Source: Acidobacteriota bacterium (GTDB taxonomy: Bacteria > Acidobacteriota > Vicinamibacteria > Vicinamibacterales > 2-12-FULL-66-21). From it: DNA of 64,000 nt. Below the pieces are notes generated by a model. That model saw nothing but the letters and a program-made list of their open reading frames with translations. It was not told the origin of the DNA and ran no database searches. The stretch covers positions 1 through 64,000 of the forward strand of contig JACPDI010000011.1 of assembly GCA_016184105.1 (NCBI GenBank), written 5' to 3'. Shown piece by piece: positions 1 to 6,519 of this stretch (its first letter is position 1; the number at the start of each line of letters is the position of its first letter). The position numbers and the translations under genes are program-made.

Positions 1-123
1 GTCGGGTTGCCTCCAGTCGTCATCGCGATCGTGGTCGCTGGAGGCACCACGACTGCCGCGCCCGCGCTCGATTTCGAACCGGTCGTCGGAGCGAGAATCG
101 TGATCGCGAGGGTCGAAATCCAT
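1..123 (-). CDS. N-terminus of an Asp/Arg-rich protein (cut by window edge)
   Basis: Reading the minus strand from 123 to the window edge gives an uninterrupted 41-codon start, MDFDPRDHDSRSDDRFEIER followed by a Gly/Arg/Asp-rich stretch. A strong Shine-Dalgarno (GGGGAGG) lies 7 bases upstream of the ATG. The charged, low-complexity D/R composition resembles, from memory, the beginning of accessory proteins carried on plasmid-like or integrative elements in Acidobacteria and Proteobacteria (relaxation/mobilisation-type hypotheticals). That family assignment is an inference and only the first codons are visible. The gene diverges from the small plus-strand gene at 161, leaving a 37-bp shared promoter region. 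Confidence 0.5.
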   Translation of the reverse strand, partial: MDFDPRDHDSRSDDRFEIERGRGSRGASSDHDRDDDWRQPD

Positions 124-160
124 AGTGCTGCCTCCCCTGCTGCTGGTCTACAATGCCGAT

Positions 161-379
161 ATGCTCGTCGCCTCTGGAAAGGTCGTGGATGGGCGGGTTG
201 AAATCGATGTCGACCTGCCGGAAGGCGCATCGGTGACGGTGCTCGTGATCGAAGGCGATGGAACGTTCGAGGCAGATTCGGAAACAGAGACGATGTTGCT
301 CGAAGCGATTGAGCAGTGCCGTCGCAACGGAACAACGCCGATGACGCAGTTCCTTGATGAGCTGCGGCGAAACGAATGA
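161..379 (+). CDS. small hypothetical protein, antitoxin-like context
   Basis: This encodes 72 residues beginning MLVASGKVVDGRVEID. A longer reading from 125 exists, but 161 is chosen because it gives the compact form seen in small 'G(K/R)V-x-G-R(V/I)' hypotheticals. It is acidic and has a short beta-rich N-terminus (VVDGRVEIDVDLPEGASVTV) and a helical C-terminal half. I do not recognise a named domain. It sits 46 bp upstream of a ParDE-like pair in the same direction, so it may belong to the same stress/addiction cluster. No catalytic motif is visible. Confidence 0.55.
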   Translation: MLVASGKVVDGRVEIDVDLPEGASVTVLVIEGDGTFEADSETETMLLEAIEQCRRNGTTPMTQFLDELRRNE

Positions 380-425
380 GGCCCGTGTGCGTACGGCGCT
401 TCCGACATCGTGACGAGGTGACCCC

Positions 426-710
426 ATGAACGTCAAGTTGACAGCCGATCAGCGCGCCTTCGTCCGAAAAGCCATCGAAAGCGGAAGGTTTAGTCGCGAG
501 GAACAGGCCGTTCAGGAGGCTTTGTCTCTGTGGGAGAAGCGTGAGCGCAGACGCCTTGAGATCATCGCGATGATCGACGAAGCGGACGCTTCTCTCGCAC
601 GCGGCGAAGGACGGGCGTTTACGAAAGAATCGACGCCGGCGCTCGTCGATGAGATCAAACAGCGTCTTCGCCGACGAATCGCCGCCGAGCGCTCCGCTAC
701 ATCGCGCTGA
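426..710 (+). CDS. ParD-like antitoxin (ribbon-helix-helix type)
   Basis: A 94-residue protein beginning MNVKLTADQRAFVRKAIESG. The short beta strand followed by helices (residues 1-45) matches the CopG/ParD DNA-binding arrangement, and the C-terminal part is highly charged, as expected for a toxin-wrapping tail. It overlaps the following toxin gene by one base (TGATG at 708-712), a typical translational coupling in type II toxin-antitoxin operons. By family knowledge it would neutralise the ParE-like partner and repress its own operon. The family is inferred from pattern and context, not a search. Confidence 0.75.
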   Translation: MNVKLTADQRAFVRKAIESGRFSREEQAVQEALSLWEKRERRRLEIIAMIDEADASLARGEGRAFTKESTPALVDEIKQRLRRRIAAERSATSR

Positions 711-1009
711 TGGCGTACCGCCTCGCACCACAAGCCGAAGCGGATCTCGAGGACATCGCCTTCTACATCTTTCTCGAAAGCGACAGTCTCGAAATCGCCG
801 ATCGCGTGACCCAGTCGATAGCGGAGCGGTTCGACTTGCTTGACGCGTACCCACGTGCTGGCCGGGCTCGTGACGATCTGCGGCCCGGCATACGCGGTTT
901 TCCTGCAGGCGAATATGTGGTTCTGTACCGCATCGAGGGTGCCGATGTGGCGATCGTGCGTGTGGTCCGAGGCAGCCGCGATCTCGAAGCGCTACTAGAC
1001 GACGAATAG
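710..1009 (+). CDS. ParE/RelE-superfamily toxin
   Basis: A 99-residue basic/acidic mixed protein. The N-terminal MAYRLAPQAEADLEDIAFYI is the characteristic ParE/RelE start (P-x-A-x-x-D-L-x-x-I). A central 'YPRAGRARDDLRPGIRGFPAGEYVVLYR' block (residues 47-74) and a final 'AIVRVVRGSRDLEALL' match the beta-sheet core of the family. ParE members poison DNA gyrase, RelE members cleave mRNA; the sequence alone does not separate them, although the ParD-type partner favours ParE. Overlaps the antitoxin by one base. Normal length for the family and apparently intact. Confidence 0.8.
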   Translation: MAYRLAPQAEADLEDIAFYIFLESDSLEIADRVTQSIAERFDLLDAYPRAGRARDDLRPGIRGFPAGEYVVLYRIEGADVAIVRVVRGSRDLEALLDDE

Positions 1010-1116
1010 CGGTCGTCACGTGTCGTGACGCTAAGCGGGGGACAAACGGGTGACAATCGGTAGTAGGTTGGGGTCGCTCGGGGTGGTCTAGGGCTTGCGA
1101 AAACTCCAATGAAAAC

Positions 1117-1142
1117 GGGGGCAGCGGCTCCACGCTGCCCCC
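1117..1142. other. perfect 10-bp hairpin beside the tRNA scar
   Basis: GGGGGCAGCG (1117-1126) pairs perfectly with CGCTGCCCCC (1133-1142) across a 6-base loop. There is no following T-run, so it is not a classical intrinsic terminator in either direction. It lies between the ParE-like gene and the tRNA-Arg fragment, where an integrative element would end. It could be a recombination-associated structure or a terminator working without a U tract. The rest of 1010-1160 holds no gene I can support. Confidence 0.5.
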
Positions 1143-1160
1143 GGCTGCCTTATACCCGCA

Positions 1161-1207
1161 GCCTTCTAAGCCGGGGGCCGCAGGTTCGAGTCCTGCCGGG
1201 CGCGCCA
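1161..1207 (+). pseudogene. 3' half of tRNA-Arg (TCT), likely integration scar
   Basis: The segment carries a CTTCTAA anticodon loop (TCT, Arg), a complete T arm (GCAGG-TTCGAGT-CCTGC, 1180-1196), a CGGGCGC acceptor strand (1197-1203), discriminator G and an encoded CCA ending at 1207. The matching 5' half (acceptor GCGCCCG, D arm, 5' anticodon stem) is absent upstream, and the base 5' of the loop does not restore the anticodon stem. A tRNA 3' end without its 5' half is the usual att-site remnant left by tyrosine-recombinase elements. No integrase is visible in the window. Confidence 0.75.
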
Positions 1208-1445
1208 TTCGCAAGATTTCCGCAGCAAGAAACGCGTAGTCCTGAACCCGCTGTTCCGCAGGCCTTCGGCTGGGAAGCCGAGGGTCTGTGACACTCAATC
1301 GAAAACGCCCGCAATCCCGGGAGTCCACGGGCGCGCACATCTGTCGATTGGCATCCATTTCGACCCGCGGCATGGCACCGGGCATGGCACCCGCTTCCAA
1401 AGGGTTCATGGGCCACGCAGCGCCGGCCGGCCAGCCCAGGGCGAG

Positions 1446-1580
1446 GTGTCGAGCCGGTTCCGTAAAGAAGCGAAGCGCCGAAAGGTCGGGTACCAAACTC
1501 TGATCAATGGCTTTCATCATCGTGCCGAGGTCTCAACCATCGAGGACGAGTTCGGCGCCCGGCTCGATGCAACTGGGGGT
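1446..1580 (+). pseudogene. decayed antitoxin fragment (BrnA-like C-terminus)
   Basis: The frame starting near 1446 reads SSRFRKEAKRRKVGYQTLIN, which resembles the 'x-x-F-K-x-x-A-K-x-x-G-x-G-Y-Q-T-x-I-N' C-terminal signature of BrnA-type antitoxins. There is no sensible N-terminus, and the sequence after 'LIN' drifts into unrelated residues. It lies in the otherwise gene-free interval 1208-1592, upstream of the VapBC pair, so it looks like a relic of another addiction module. The short match makes this tentative. Confidence 0.35.
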
Positions 1581-1592
1581 GCGTCGGGCGGG

Positions 1593-1630
1593 TTGACACA
1601 TAATCCGTGTAACCTTATTATGTGGACATG
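1593..1630 (+). promoter_or_regulatory. near-consensus promoter and palindromic operator of vapBC
   Basis: TTGACA (1593-1598), a 17-bp spacer and TATTAT (1616-1621) form an almost perfect housekeeping promoter. ACATAAT (1598-1604) and ATTATGT (1617-1623) are exact inverted repeats that cover the spacer and the -10 box, as expected for an antitoxin-autorepressed operator. A start 7 bases after the -10 falls on the A of the ATG at 1628, so the transcript is predicted to be leaderless. The elements are read directly; use as an operator is inferred. Confidence 0.75.
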
Positions 1631-1873
1631 AATCTGACCCTCTCCGTCGAGGACGGGCTCGTCGAGCGCGCTCGGGAGGTGGCGCGTCAGCAGGGCACGA
1701 GCCTGAATGCGCTCATTCGCGACTACCTCGAGGGGCTGACCGGCCAGCTCGGGGGCGACGAGATCTTGACCGAGTTCGAGGCGATGTGGGCGGAGCCCGG
1801 TAACTCGGGAGGCAAACCGTTCAAGCGCAAAGAGCTCTATGACGAGCGCCTGAACCGCTACGCGCCGCGATGA
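1628..1873 (+). CDS. vapB: VapB-type antitoxin
   Basis: An 81-residue protein beginning MNLTLSVEDGLVERAREVAR. The strand-helix-helix start and the 'GTSLNALIRDYLEGL' helix match ribbon-helix-helix antitoxins. A GTG at 1622 is in frame, but the ATG at 1628 is chosen because the promoter predicts transcription beginning exactly there and no Shine-Dalgarno precedes either start. The stop overlaps the toxin start (ATGA, 1870-1873). Family role: binds and inhibits the PIN toxin and represses its own promoter through the adjacent palindrome. Confidence 0.75.
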   Translation: MNLTLSVEDGLVERAREVARQQGTSLNALIRDYLEGLTGQLGGDEILTEFEAMWAEPGNSGGKPFKRKELYDERLNRYAPR

Positions 1874-2283
1874 GCGACCGCGTCTTCGTCGACACGAACA
1901 TCTTCGTCTACGCGGACGACAGATCCGCGAGGACCAAGCGGGTGCGCGCGCGCACGGTGCTGTCGGAGCTCATTCGCGCCAAGCGTGTCGTCGTGTCGAC
2001 GCAGGTCATGCAGGAGTACTTCGCGGCGGCGATCAAGAAGCTCGGACTATCCCCCGAGCGGGCCCGCATCCGGGTCGAGCGGCTCAATCGACTGGACGTC
2101 GTGCTCATCCGGCCGGAACTGATTCTCGGAGCGATCGACCTCTGCCGCCTGCACGCGCTGTCGTTCTGGGATGCGCTCGCCGTTCGTTCGGCCAGCGCTG
2201 CCGGATGCGGACGCCTGCTCAGCGAGGACCTGCAGGACGGCCAGACGATTGACGGCGTCAGGATCGAGAACCCGTTCGGATAG
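1870..2283 (+). CDS. vapC: VapC-type PIN-domain ribonuclease toxin
   Basis: A 137-residue PIN-domain protein. The expected acidic metal-binding residues are visible: D8 in VFVDTN, E49 in MQEYF, D101 in SFWDALAV and D120 in LLSEDLQDG. Members of the family are Mg-dependent endoribonucleases, usually cutting tRNA or rRNA loops; the substrate here cannot be read from sequence. Translationally coupled to the antitoxin by a 4-base overlap. Length and motifs indicate an intact toxin. The next 154 bases contain no further gene. Confidence 0.88.
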   Translation: MSDRVFVDTNIFVYADDRSARTKRVRARTVLSELIRAKRVVVSTQVMQEYFAAAIKKLGLSPERARIRVERLNRLDVVLIRPELILGAIDLCRLHALSFWDALAVRSASAAGCGRLLSEDLQDGQTIDGVRIENPFG

Positions 2284-2437
2284 GACTCGTGGGTGCCTCT
2301 TCGTTTGTCCGGACGAAACCGCAAGCTCGCGGTCAGCGCTCCTTCTCCGATGATGCCGGGGCCAGGCCCCCACCCCTAACGATTGGCGCGTTTGGAGCCG
2401 ACACAGGTAATGTTCTGTTCGCCATCGTACAACTACA

Positions 2438-4282
2438 TTGATCAGCCTTCGCCCGCCTGTTCGTTGCATCGCGGTCGTCGTGTGCGCGAGCGCCACGGCG
2501 CTGGTGGCGACGTGGAGCGCGTGGCCGCTCCTATGGCAGACGCCGTTCTTCCTGTCGTTTGCTGCCATCCTGGCGGCCACGCACTTCTGCGGTGCTGTCG
2601 CAGGCGGCACGACGCTGGCACTGCTGGCAGCCGCGTGGCTGGCATTTCCGCCGCGTCCGTCGTCGCCGACTCACCTCGCGACTGCGGTGTTCGTCGTGCT
2701 CAGCGCGATCTTCATCTGGATGATCGCACGGGGGCAATTCCTGCAAAGGGCCTTCACCGCCCAGGAGGCTCGCCTGCGCCTCATCGTCGCGAACATTCCG
2801 ATCGTCATGTGGGCGCTCGATCGGCAAAGGCGGTTCACGCTCTCCGAAGGACGCGGCCTGTCCGCGATCGGCTTGCGCCCGGGAGAGGTCGTCGGCCGAT
2901 CCATTGACGAGGTCTACGCGGACGTTCCCGAGATCATCGATGCGGCCAGGCGCACGCTCGCCGGTGAATCGCTCACCTTCACGACGCGGGCGGCCGGACG
3001 ATCGTTTGAGTGCTGGTATGCGCCGCTTCGCACGAAGACCGGGGAGGTGGATGGCGCGATCGGGGTCGCCGCCGACATTACGGCCCGCGAATCCGCAGAG
3101 GCCGCGCTGCGCGAGGACATCACCGCGCGGCGCGAGCTGGAAAGGCGACTCCAGCACGCTCTCAAGATGGAGGCGGTCGGGCGGCTTGCCGGCGGGGTCG
3201 CCCACGACTTCAATAACCTGCTCACGGCGATCCTGGGATATGGCGAGCTGGTGCTGGTGGGGCTCCCGGCAGACGATCCCCGCCGCGCAGACATGGCGGA
3301 AATCATCGGCGCCGCGCAACGCGGGGCGGCGCTCACGCGACAACTGCTGATCTTCGGCCGCCGCCACCTCTCGCGGCCACGCATCGTCGACTTGAACGAT
3401 GTGGTAACCAGGACCCATCGCCTCCTCACGCGCGTGCTCGGCGAAGACATCACGCTCACGATTCGTTTATGGGGAGAGCCGCTGCCGGTGCGAATTGACG
3501 TGAGCCAGCTCGAACAGGTCATTCTGAATCTGGCGATCAACGCGCGCGACGCGATGGCTGACGGCGGGCAGCTCACGATTGCGACCGAGTGTGGAGAGCT
3601 CGAGGCCGAGCGGCGCGAGGAGGCACCAGGAGGGCCGTCGGCCCGCCTCACCATCACAGACACCGGGAGCGGCATGAGCCCGGAGGTTCAAGCCCGCGCG
3701 TTCGAGCCGTTCTTCACCACGAAGCCCGCCGGACAGGGCACAGGCCTCGGCCTGTCGACCGTCCACGGCATCGTCACCGAGAGCGGTGGCGCGATTACGG
3801 TCGACAGTGCGCCCGGGCGCGGCGCGACCTTCCGGATCGGGCTCCCCATCGCGCCGGGCGCCGTGGAGCCCCTGGAAGAAAGCGTCGCGTCGGCATTTCC
3901 CGCCCGCGGAATCGAGACGATCCTGCTCGTCGAAGACGACGCCGCGGTGCGCGTGACCGCATCGAGCATTCTGACGCGCCACGGCTATACCGTGCTCGAA
4001 GCGCGCGACGCACGAGAGGCGCTGGGCCACGTCGGTGACGGAACACGGATCGACCTCCTGTTGACGGACATCGTGATGCCGGGAGTCAGCGGAGTCGAGC
4101 TGGCGAGGCGTCTGACGGAGGTCCTGCCTCGGCTGCGCGTGCTGTTGATGTCCGGTTACCACGATCGCAGCCCGACCGTCGTCTCGTATCCTGCGGAGTG
4201 GACGATGATCGAAAAGCCATTCGTCCCCGTGACGTTATTGCGGGCGGTGCGGGAAGCTCTCGACCGAGCCGATGCGGCGTGA
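2438..4282 (+). CDS. hybrid sensor histidine kinase (membrane, PAS, HisKA, HATPase, receiver)
   Basis: 614 residues. The N-terminal 100 hold three or four hydrophobic helices, followed by a PAS-like sensor (about 110-220), a dimerisation domain with the phospho-accepting His in VAHDFNNLL (H256), an ATPase domain (N box near NLAINARDAM, G boxes DTGSGM and GTGLGLS) and a C-terminal receiver with EDD and the phospho-acceptor D544 in LLTDIVMPG. The start is a TTG at 2438; an in-frame TAA at 2408 excludes longer versions with ATG/GTG. No separate DNA-binding response regulator is adjacent, so the output partner is unknown. The family senses through the PAS/membrane part and relays phosphate His-Asp. 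Confidence 0.92.
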   Translation: MISLRPPVRCIAVVVCASATALVATWSAWPLLWQTPFFLSFAAILAATHFCGAVAGGTTLALLAAAWLAFPPRPSSPTHLATAVFVVLSAIFIWMIARGQFLQRAFTAQEARLRLIVANIPIVMWALDRQRRFTLSEGRGLSAIGLRPGEVVGRSIDEVYADVPEIIDAARRTLAGESLTFTTRAAGRSFECWYAPLRTKTGEVDGAIGVAADITARESAEAALREDITARRELERRLQHALKMEAVGRLAGGVAHDFNNLLTAILGYGELVLVGLPADDPRRADMAEIIGAAQRGAALTRQLLIFGRRHLSRPRIVDLNDVVTRTHRLLTRVLGEDITLTIRLWGEPLPVRIDVSQLEQVILNLAINARDAMADGGQLTIATECGELEAERREEAPGGPSARLTITDTGSGMSPEVQARAFEPFFTTKPAGQGTGLGLSTVHGIVTESGGAITVDSAPGRGATFRIGLPIAPGAVEPLEESVASAFPARGIETILLVEDDAAVRVTASSILTRHGYTVLEARDAREALGHVGDGTRIDLLLTDIVMPGVSGVELARRLTEVLPRLRVLLMSGYHDRSPTVVSYPAEWTMIEKPFVPVTLLRAVREALDRADAA

Positions 4283-4337
4283 CAGCGACCGGGCGCGGGA
4301 GCGGCGAGTACAATAGCCGTGTCAACCCGGTAGCCCA

Positions 4338-5516
4338 GTGACCGAACCTTCCACCAGCCGACAAGGAGAGCCGCTCCCGGCCAGCACGCGCTGCATCATC
4401 ATCGGCGCCGGCTTCGCCGGGGCCGCCACCGCGTGGGCGCTCGCGCGAACCGGCCACGGCCCCGGACTGATCCTCGAACGGGAGTTCACGTTCGGCGTTC
4501 ACGCCTCGGGACGCAACGCCGCGATCATGCGGCTGATCGAGGCCGACCCGGTCATCCGCGCGCTGGCGACAAGATCCGATCGGCACATCCGCGCGCTCAG
4601 TGCTGAGGTCCCGCTGCTGCGGCCGACGGGCGGGTACACGCTGGCTTCGGGCGGAGACGTCGCGGCGCTCGAGAGCCTCGGCGACTCGCTCCGCCGCGAC
4701 GGAATATCGGTCGAGCCGCTGACGGCGGCGGCCGCCCGCGCGCGTGTCCCCGCGCTTGCGGAGGTGCGGTTCGACGGCGCGCTCTGGTCTCCGGCCGAGT
4801 CGGTCGTGGAGATACACGAACTCCTCTCTTTGTACTTGGAGCGGGCCGGGCGTGGCGGCTTCCGGCTCCACACGAAGGTACAGGTCGACGATCTGATCGT
4901 CGAGGGCGGTCGAGTGTCCGGCGTCCATGCCGGCGACCGCGACATTAGGGCCGACGTGGTGATCGACGCTTCCGGCGCATGGGCCGGCCGGCTCGGACGC
5001 GCCGCGCCGCTGCCCCTTCGTCCTCTCCGCCGCCACCTGTTCGTGACAGGTCCCGCGCCCGGCTGGCATCGCGATGGCCCCGTCGTCTGGATCTGGGAGA
5101 GCGATCTGTATGCTCGGCCCGAAGGCGAGGGAGTGCTGATTTCGCCGTGCGACGAAACGCTGACCGCCCCGATCGCGCCCGACGTTGATCCGGCGGCGAT
5201 CGACCTGCTTGCCGAAAAGGTCGCGGCACACGCGCCGGGGTTACAGGATCTCGAACTCCGCCGCGCCTGGGCGTGCCTTCGGACCTTTGCACCGGACCGG
5301 CGCCCGGTGATCGGGGCCGATCCCGACCTCCCGGGGCTTTTCCATGTCTCCGGCCTCGGAGGCTTCGGCATGTCGTGCAGCGCGGCAGTCGGCGAGCTGG
5401 CGGCCGCGACGATCGCCGATCAGCCGGTCGAGTGGATCGATGCCGGCTGCGTGTCCGCCGGGCGATACCGTTCGTCGAGCCCTTTGACCATCAGCCACGC
5501 CGCCAGAGCCACATAG
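4338..5516 (+). CDS. FAD-dependent amino-acid oxidase family protein (DAO fold)
   Basis: 392 residues from a GTG start. The N-terminal nucleotide-binding motif GAGFAGAATAWAL (near residue 23) is the Rossmann GxGxxG of FAD oxidoreductases. 'HASGRNAA' and the C-terminal 'DRRPVIGADPDLPGLFHVSGLGGFGM' are typical of the glycine/D-amino-acid oxidase (DAO) family, which oxidises amines with FAD. The substrate cannot be decided. The last 32 codons overlap, tail to tail, a broken membrane-protein gene on the opposite strand (5420-5963), so the C-terminal tail after 'GYR/SAGRYRS' may not be ancestral. Confidence 0.88.
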   Translation: MTEPSTSRQGEPLPASTRCIIIGAGFAGAATAWALARTGHGPGLILEREFTFGVHASGRNAAIMRLIEADPVIRALATRSDRHIRALSAEVPLLRPTGGYTLASGGDVAALESLGDSLRRDGISVEPLTAAAARARVPALAEVRFDGALWSPAESVVEIHELLSLYLERAGRGGFRLHTKVQVDDLIVEGGRVSGVHAGDRDIRADVVIDASGAWAGRLGRAAPLPLRPLRRHLFVTGPAPGWHRDGPVVWIWESDLYARPEGEGVLISPCDETLTAPIAPDVDPAAIDLLAEKVAAHAPGLQDLELRRAWACLRTFAPDRRPVIGADPDLPGLFHVSGLGGFGMSCSAAVGELAAATIADQPVEWIDAGCVSAGRYRSSSPLTISHAARAT

Positions 5517-5963
5517 GCGGGAGCCAACGGCACGGCCAACTCCATCACGGGGGGATAGGGCCGAGCCGGCCACCAGGGCCAGTGCCTGGAAAAGCTCCGT
5601 CTTCGCCGGGTCCGCCGCTGCGTACTCCTGGCTCAATGACAACATCGACAGCAGCGCGCCGTTGTCAACGGCCTGCAGCGAAAACCCGGCCACGGCAAGC
5701 GCCAGGAGCCAGAGCGCCATCGCGGAGCTGTACCGTCGGAAGAACGGCCAGGCCGTGATGGCGATCGCAACCGCCACCGCGCTGCCCACGAACAGGAGCA
5801 GCACAGCCGCGCGCACCTGACCAGGGCTCCCCGCCGCACCTGCCAGGAAACCCGCGGGCCTTCTGACTCGGTCCAACAACACAAAGGGAATCGTCAGGCC
5901 CGCGATGAGATGCACGAGCAACAGCATGCCGACAGTCCGGCCGACGTTCTCTGCCGATCTCAT
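5420..5963 (-). pseudogene. broken DUF4386-like membrane protein gene
   Basis: The start MRSAENVGRTVGMLLLVHLI and three hydrophobic segments follow the usual plan of small DUF4386-like membrane proteins up to 'ELFQALALVAGSA'. The reading frame is then lost. The expected C-terminus (PPVMELAVPLAPAYVALAAW, then LMVKGLDERY and a stop at 5420) is present in another frame directly after. About 60 central residues expected for the family are missing, so an internal deletion plus frameshift is the simplest reading. The ATG overlaps the stop of the upstream DUF4386 gene (ATGA). Read through unchanged, the frame would continue antisense through the oxidase gene to 5241. Confidence 0.7.
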
Positions 5964-6514
5964 CCGCGCCTCCCAGCAAGGCCAGCCTGCTCCTTCCACC
6001 GTCGTTCGTTCACACCGGCCACGAGGAGCCACACGATCAACAATCCTTCGCCGATCATGCCGGGGGCCAGATTGTAAGGGGACAGATCCTTTGCGAGCGG
6101 CGGCCAGAGAAACGTCAGCCAGCCCAAACCGGCAAACACCATCAACACACCGAGAATTCGAGGCAGGAATGTGGATCTGAAAATGAGGTAGCCGACCAGG
6201 AGGCACTGGAGACCGAAGAACACCAGGTCTCTCAAAAGAATGAACCCGGTGAGGCCGAAGAGGCTTATGGCGCACCCTGCGAGGCCGAAGAACGCCGCCA
6301 GCAAGGACACGCACCTGTTCACCGGCTTGAGCAGGTCATAGAGGAGCAGCGTCACGACGATATAGCACAAGGGCGCGACGATGTTGGCCGCGGAGAAGAG
6401 AGGACCGCCGCGAATGAAGAGAGCGAGTGAGCCCGCCATAAAGACCATCAACCAGAAGACGCCGGCGACCCTGGCCTTCAACCGGGGCGACGCCTCCGCA
6501 ATCTGTTTCATCAT
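5960..6514 (-). CDS. DUF4386-type integral membrane protein
   Basis: 184 residues with five to six hydrophobic helices (for example VFWLMVFMAGSLALF, ANIVAPLCYIVVTLLL, ILGVLMVFAGLGWLTFL). The start MMKQIAEASPRLKARVAGVFW and the 'PGMIGEGLLIVWLLVAGVNERRW' end match the DUF4386 family, which has no known biochemical function. It begins 5 bp after the ADOP permease gene, so it is probably the third gene of the PadR operon, and it is coupled to the broken paralogue downstream. Confidence 0.82.
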   Translation of the reverse strand: MMKQIAEASPRLKARVAGVFWLMVFMAGSLALFIRGGPLFSAANIVAPLCYIVVTLLLYDLLKPVNRCVSLLAAFFGLAGCAISLFGLTGFILLRDLVFFGLQCLLVGYLIFRSTFLPRILGVLMVFAGLGWLTFLWPPLAKDLSPYNLAPGMIGEGLLIVWLLVAGVNERRWKEQAGLAGRRG

Positions 6515-6519
6515 GGTGA

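Noticed and set aside
1109-1142. Intrinsic terminator for the ParE-like gene
   Set aside because: The stem is excellent but no T-run follows and it is 110 bp past the stop, so it is listed only as a hairpin.
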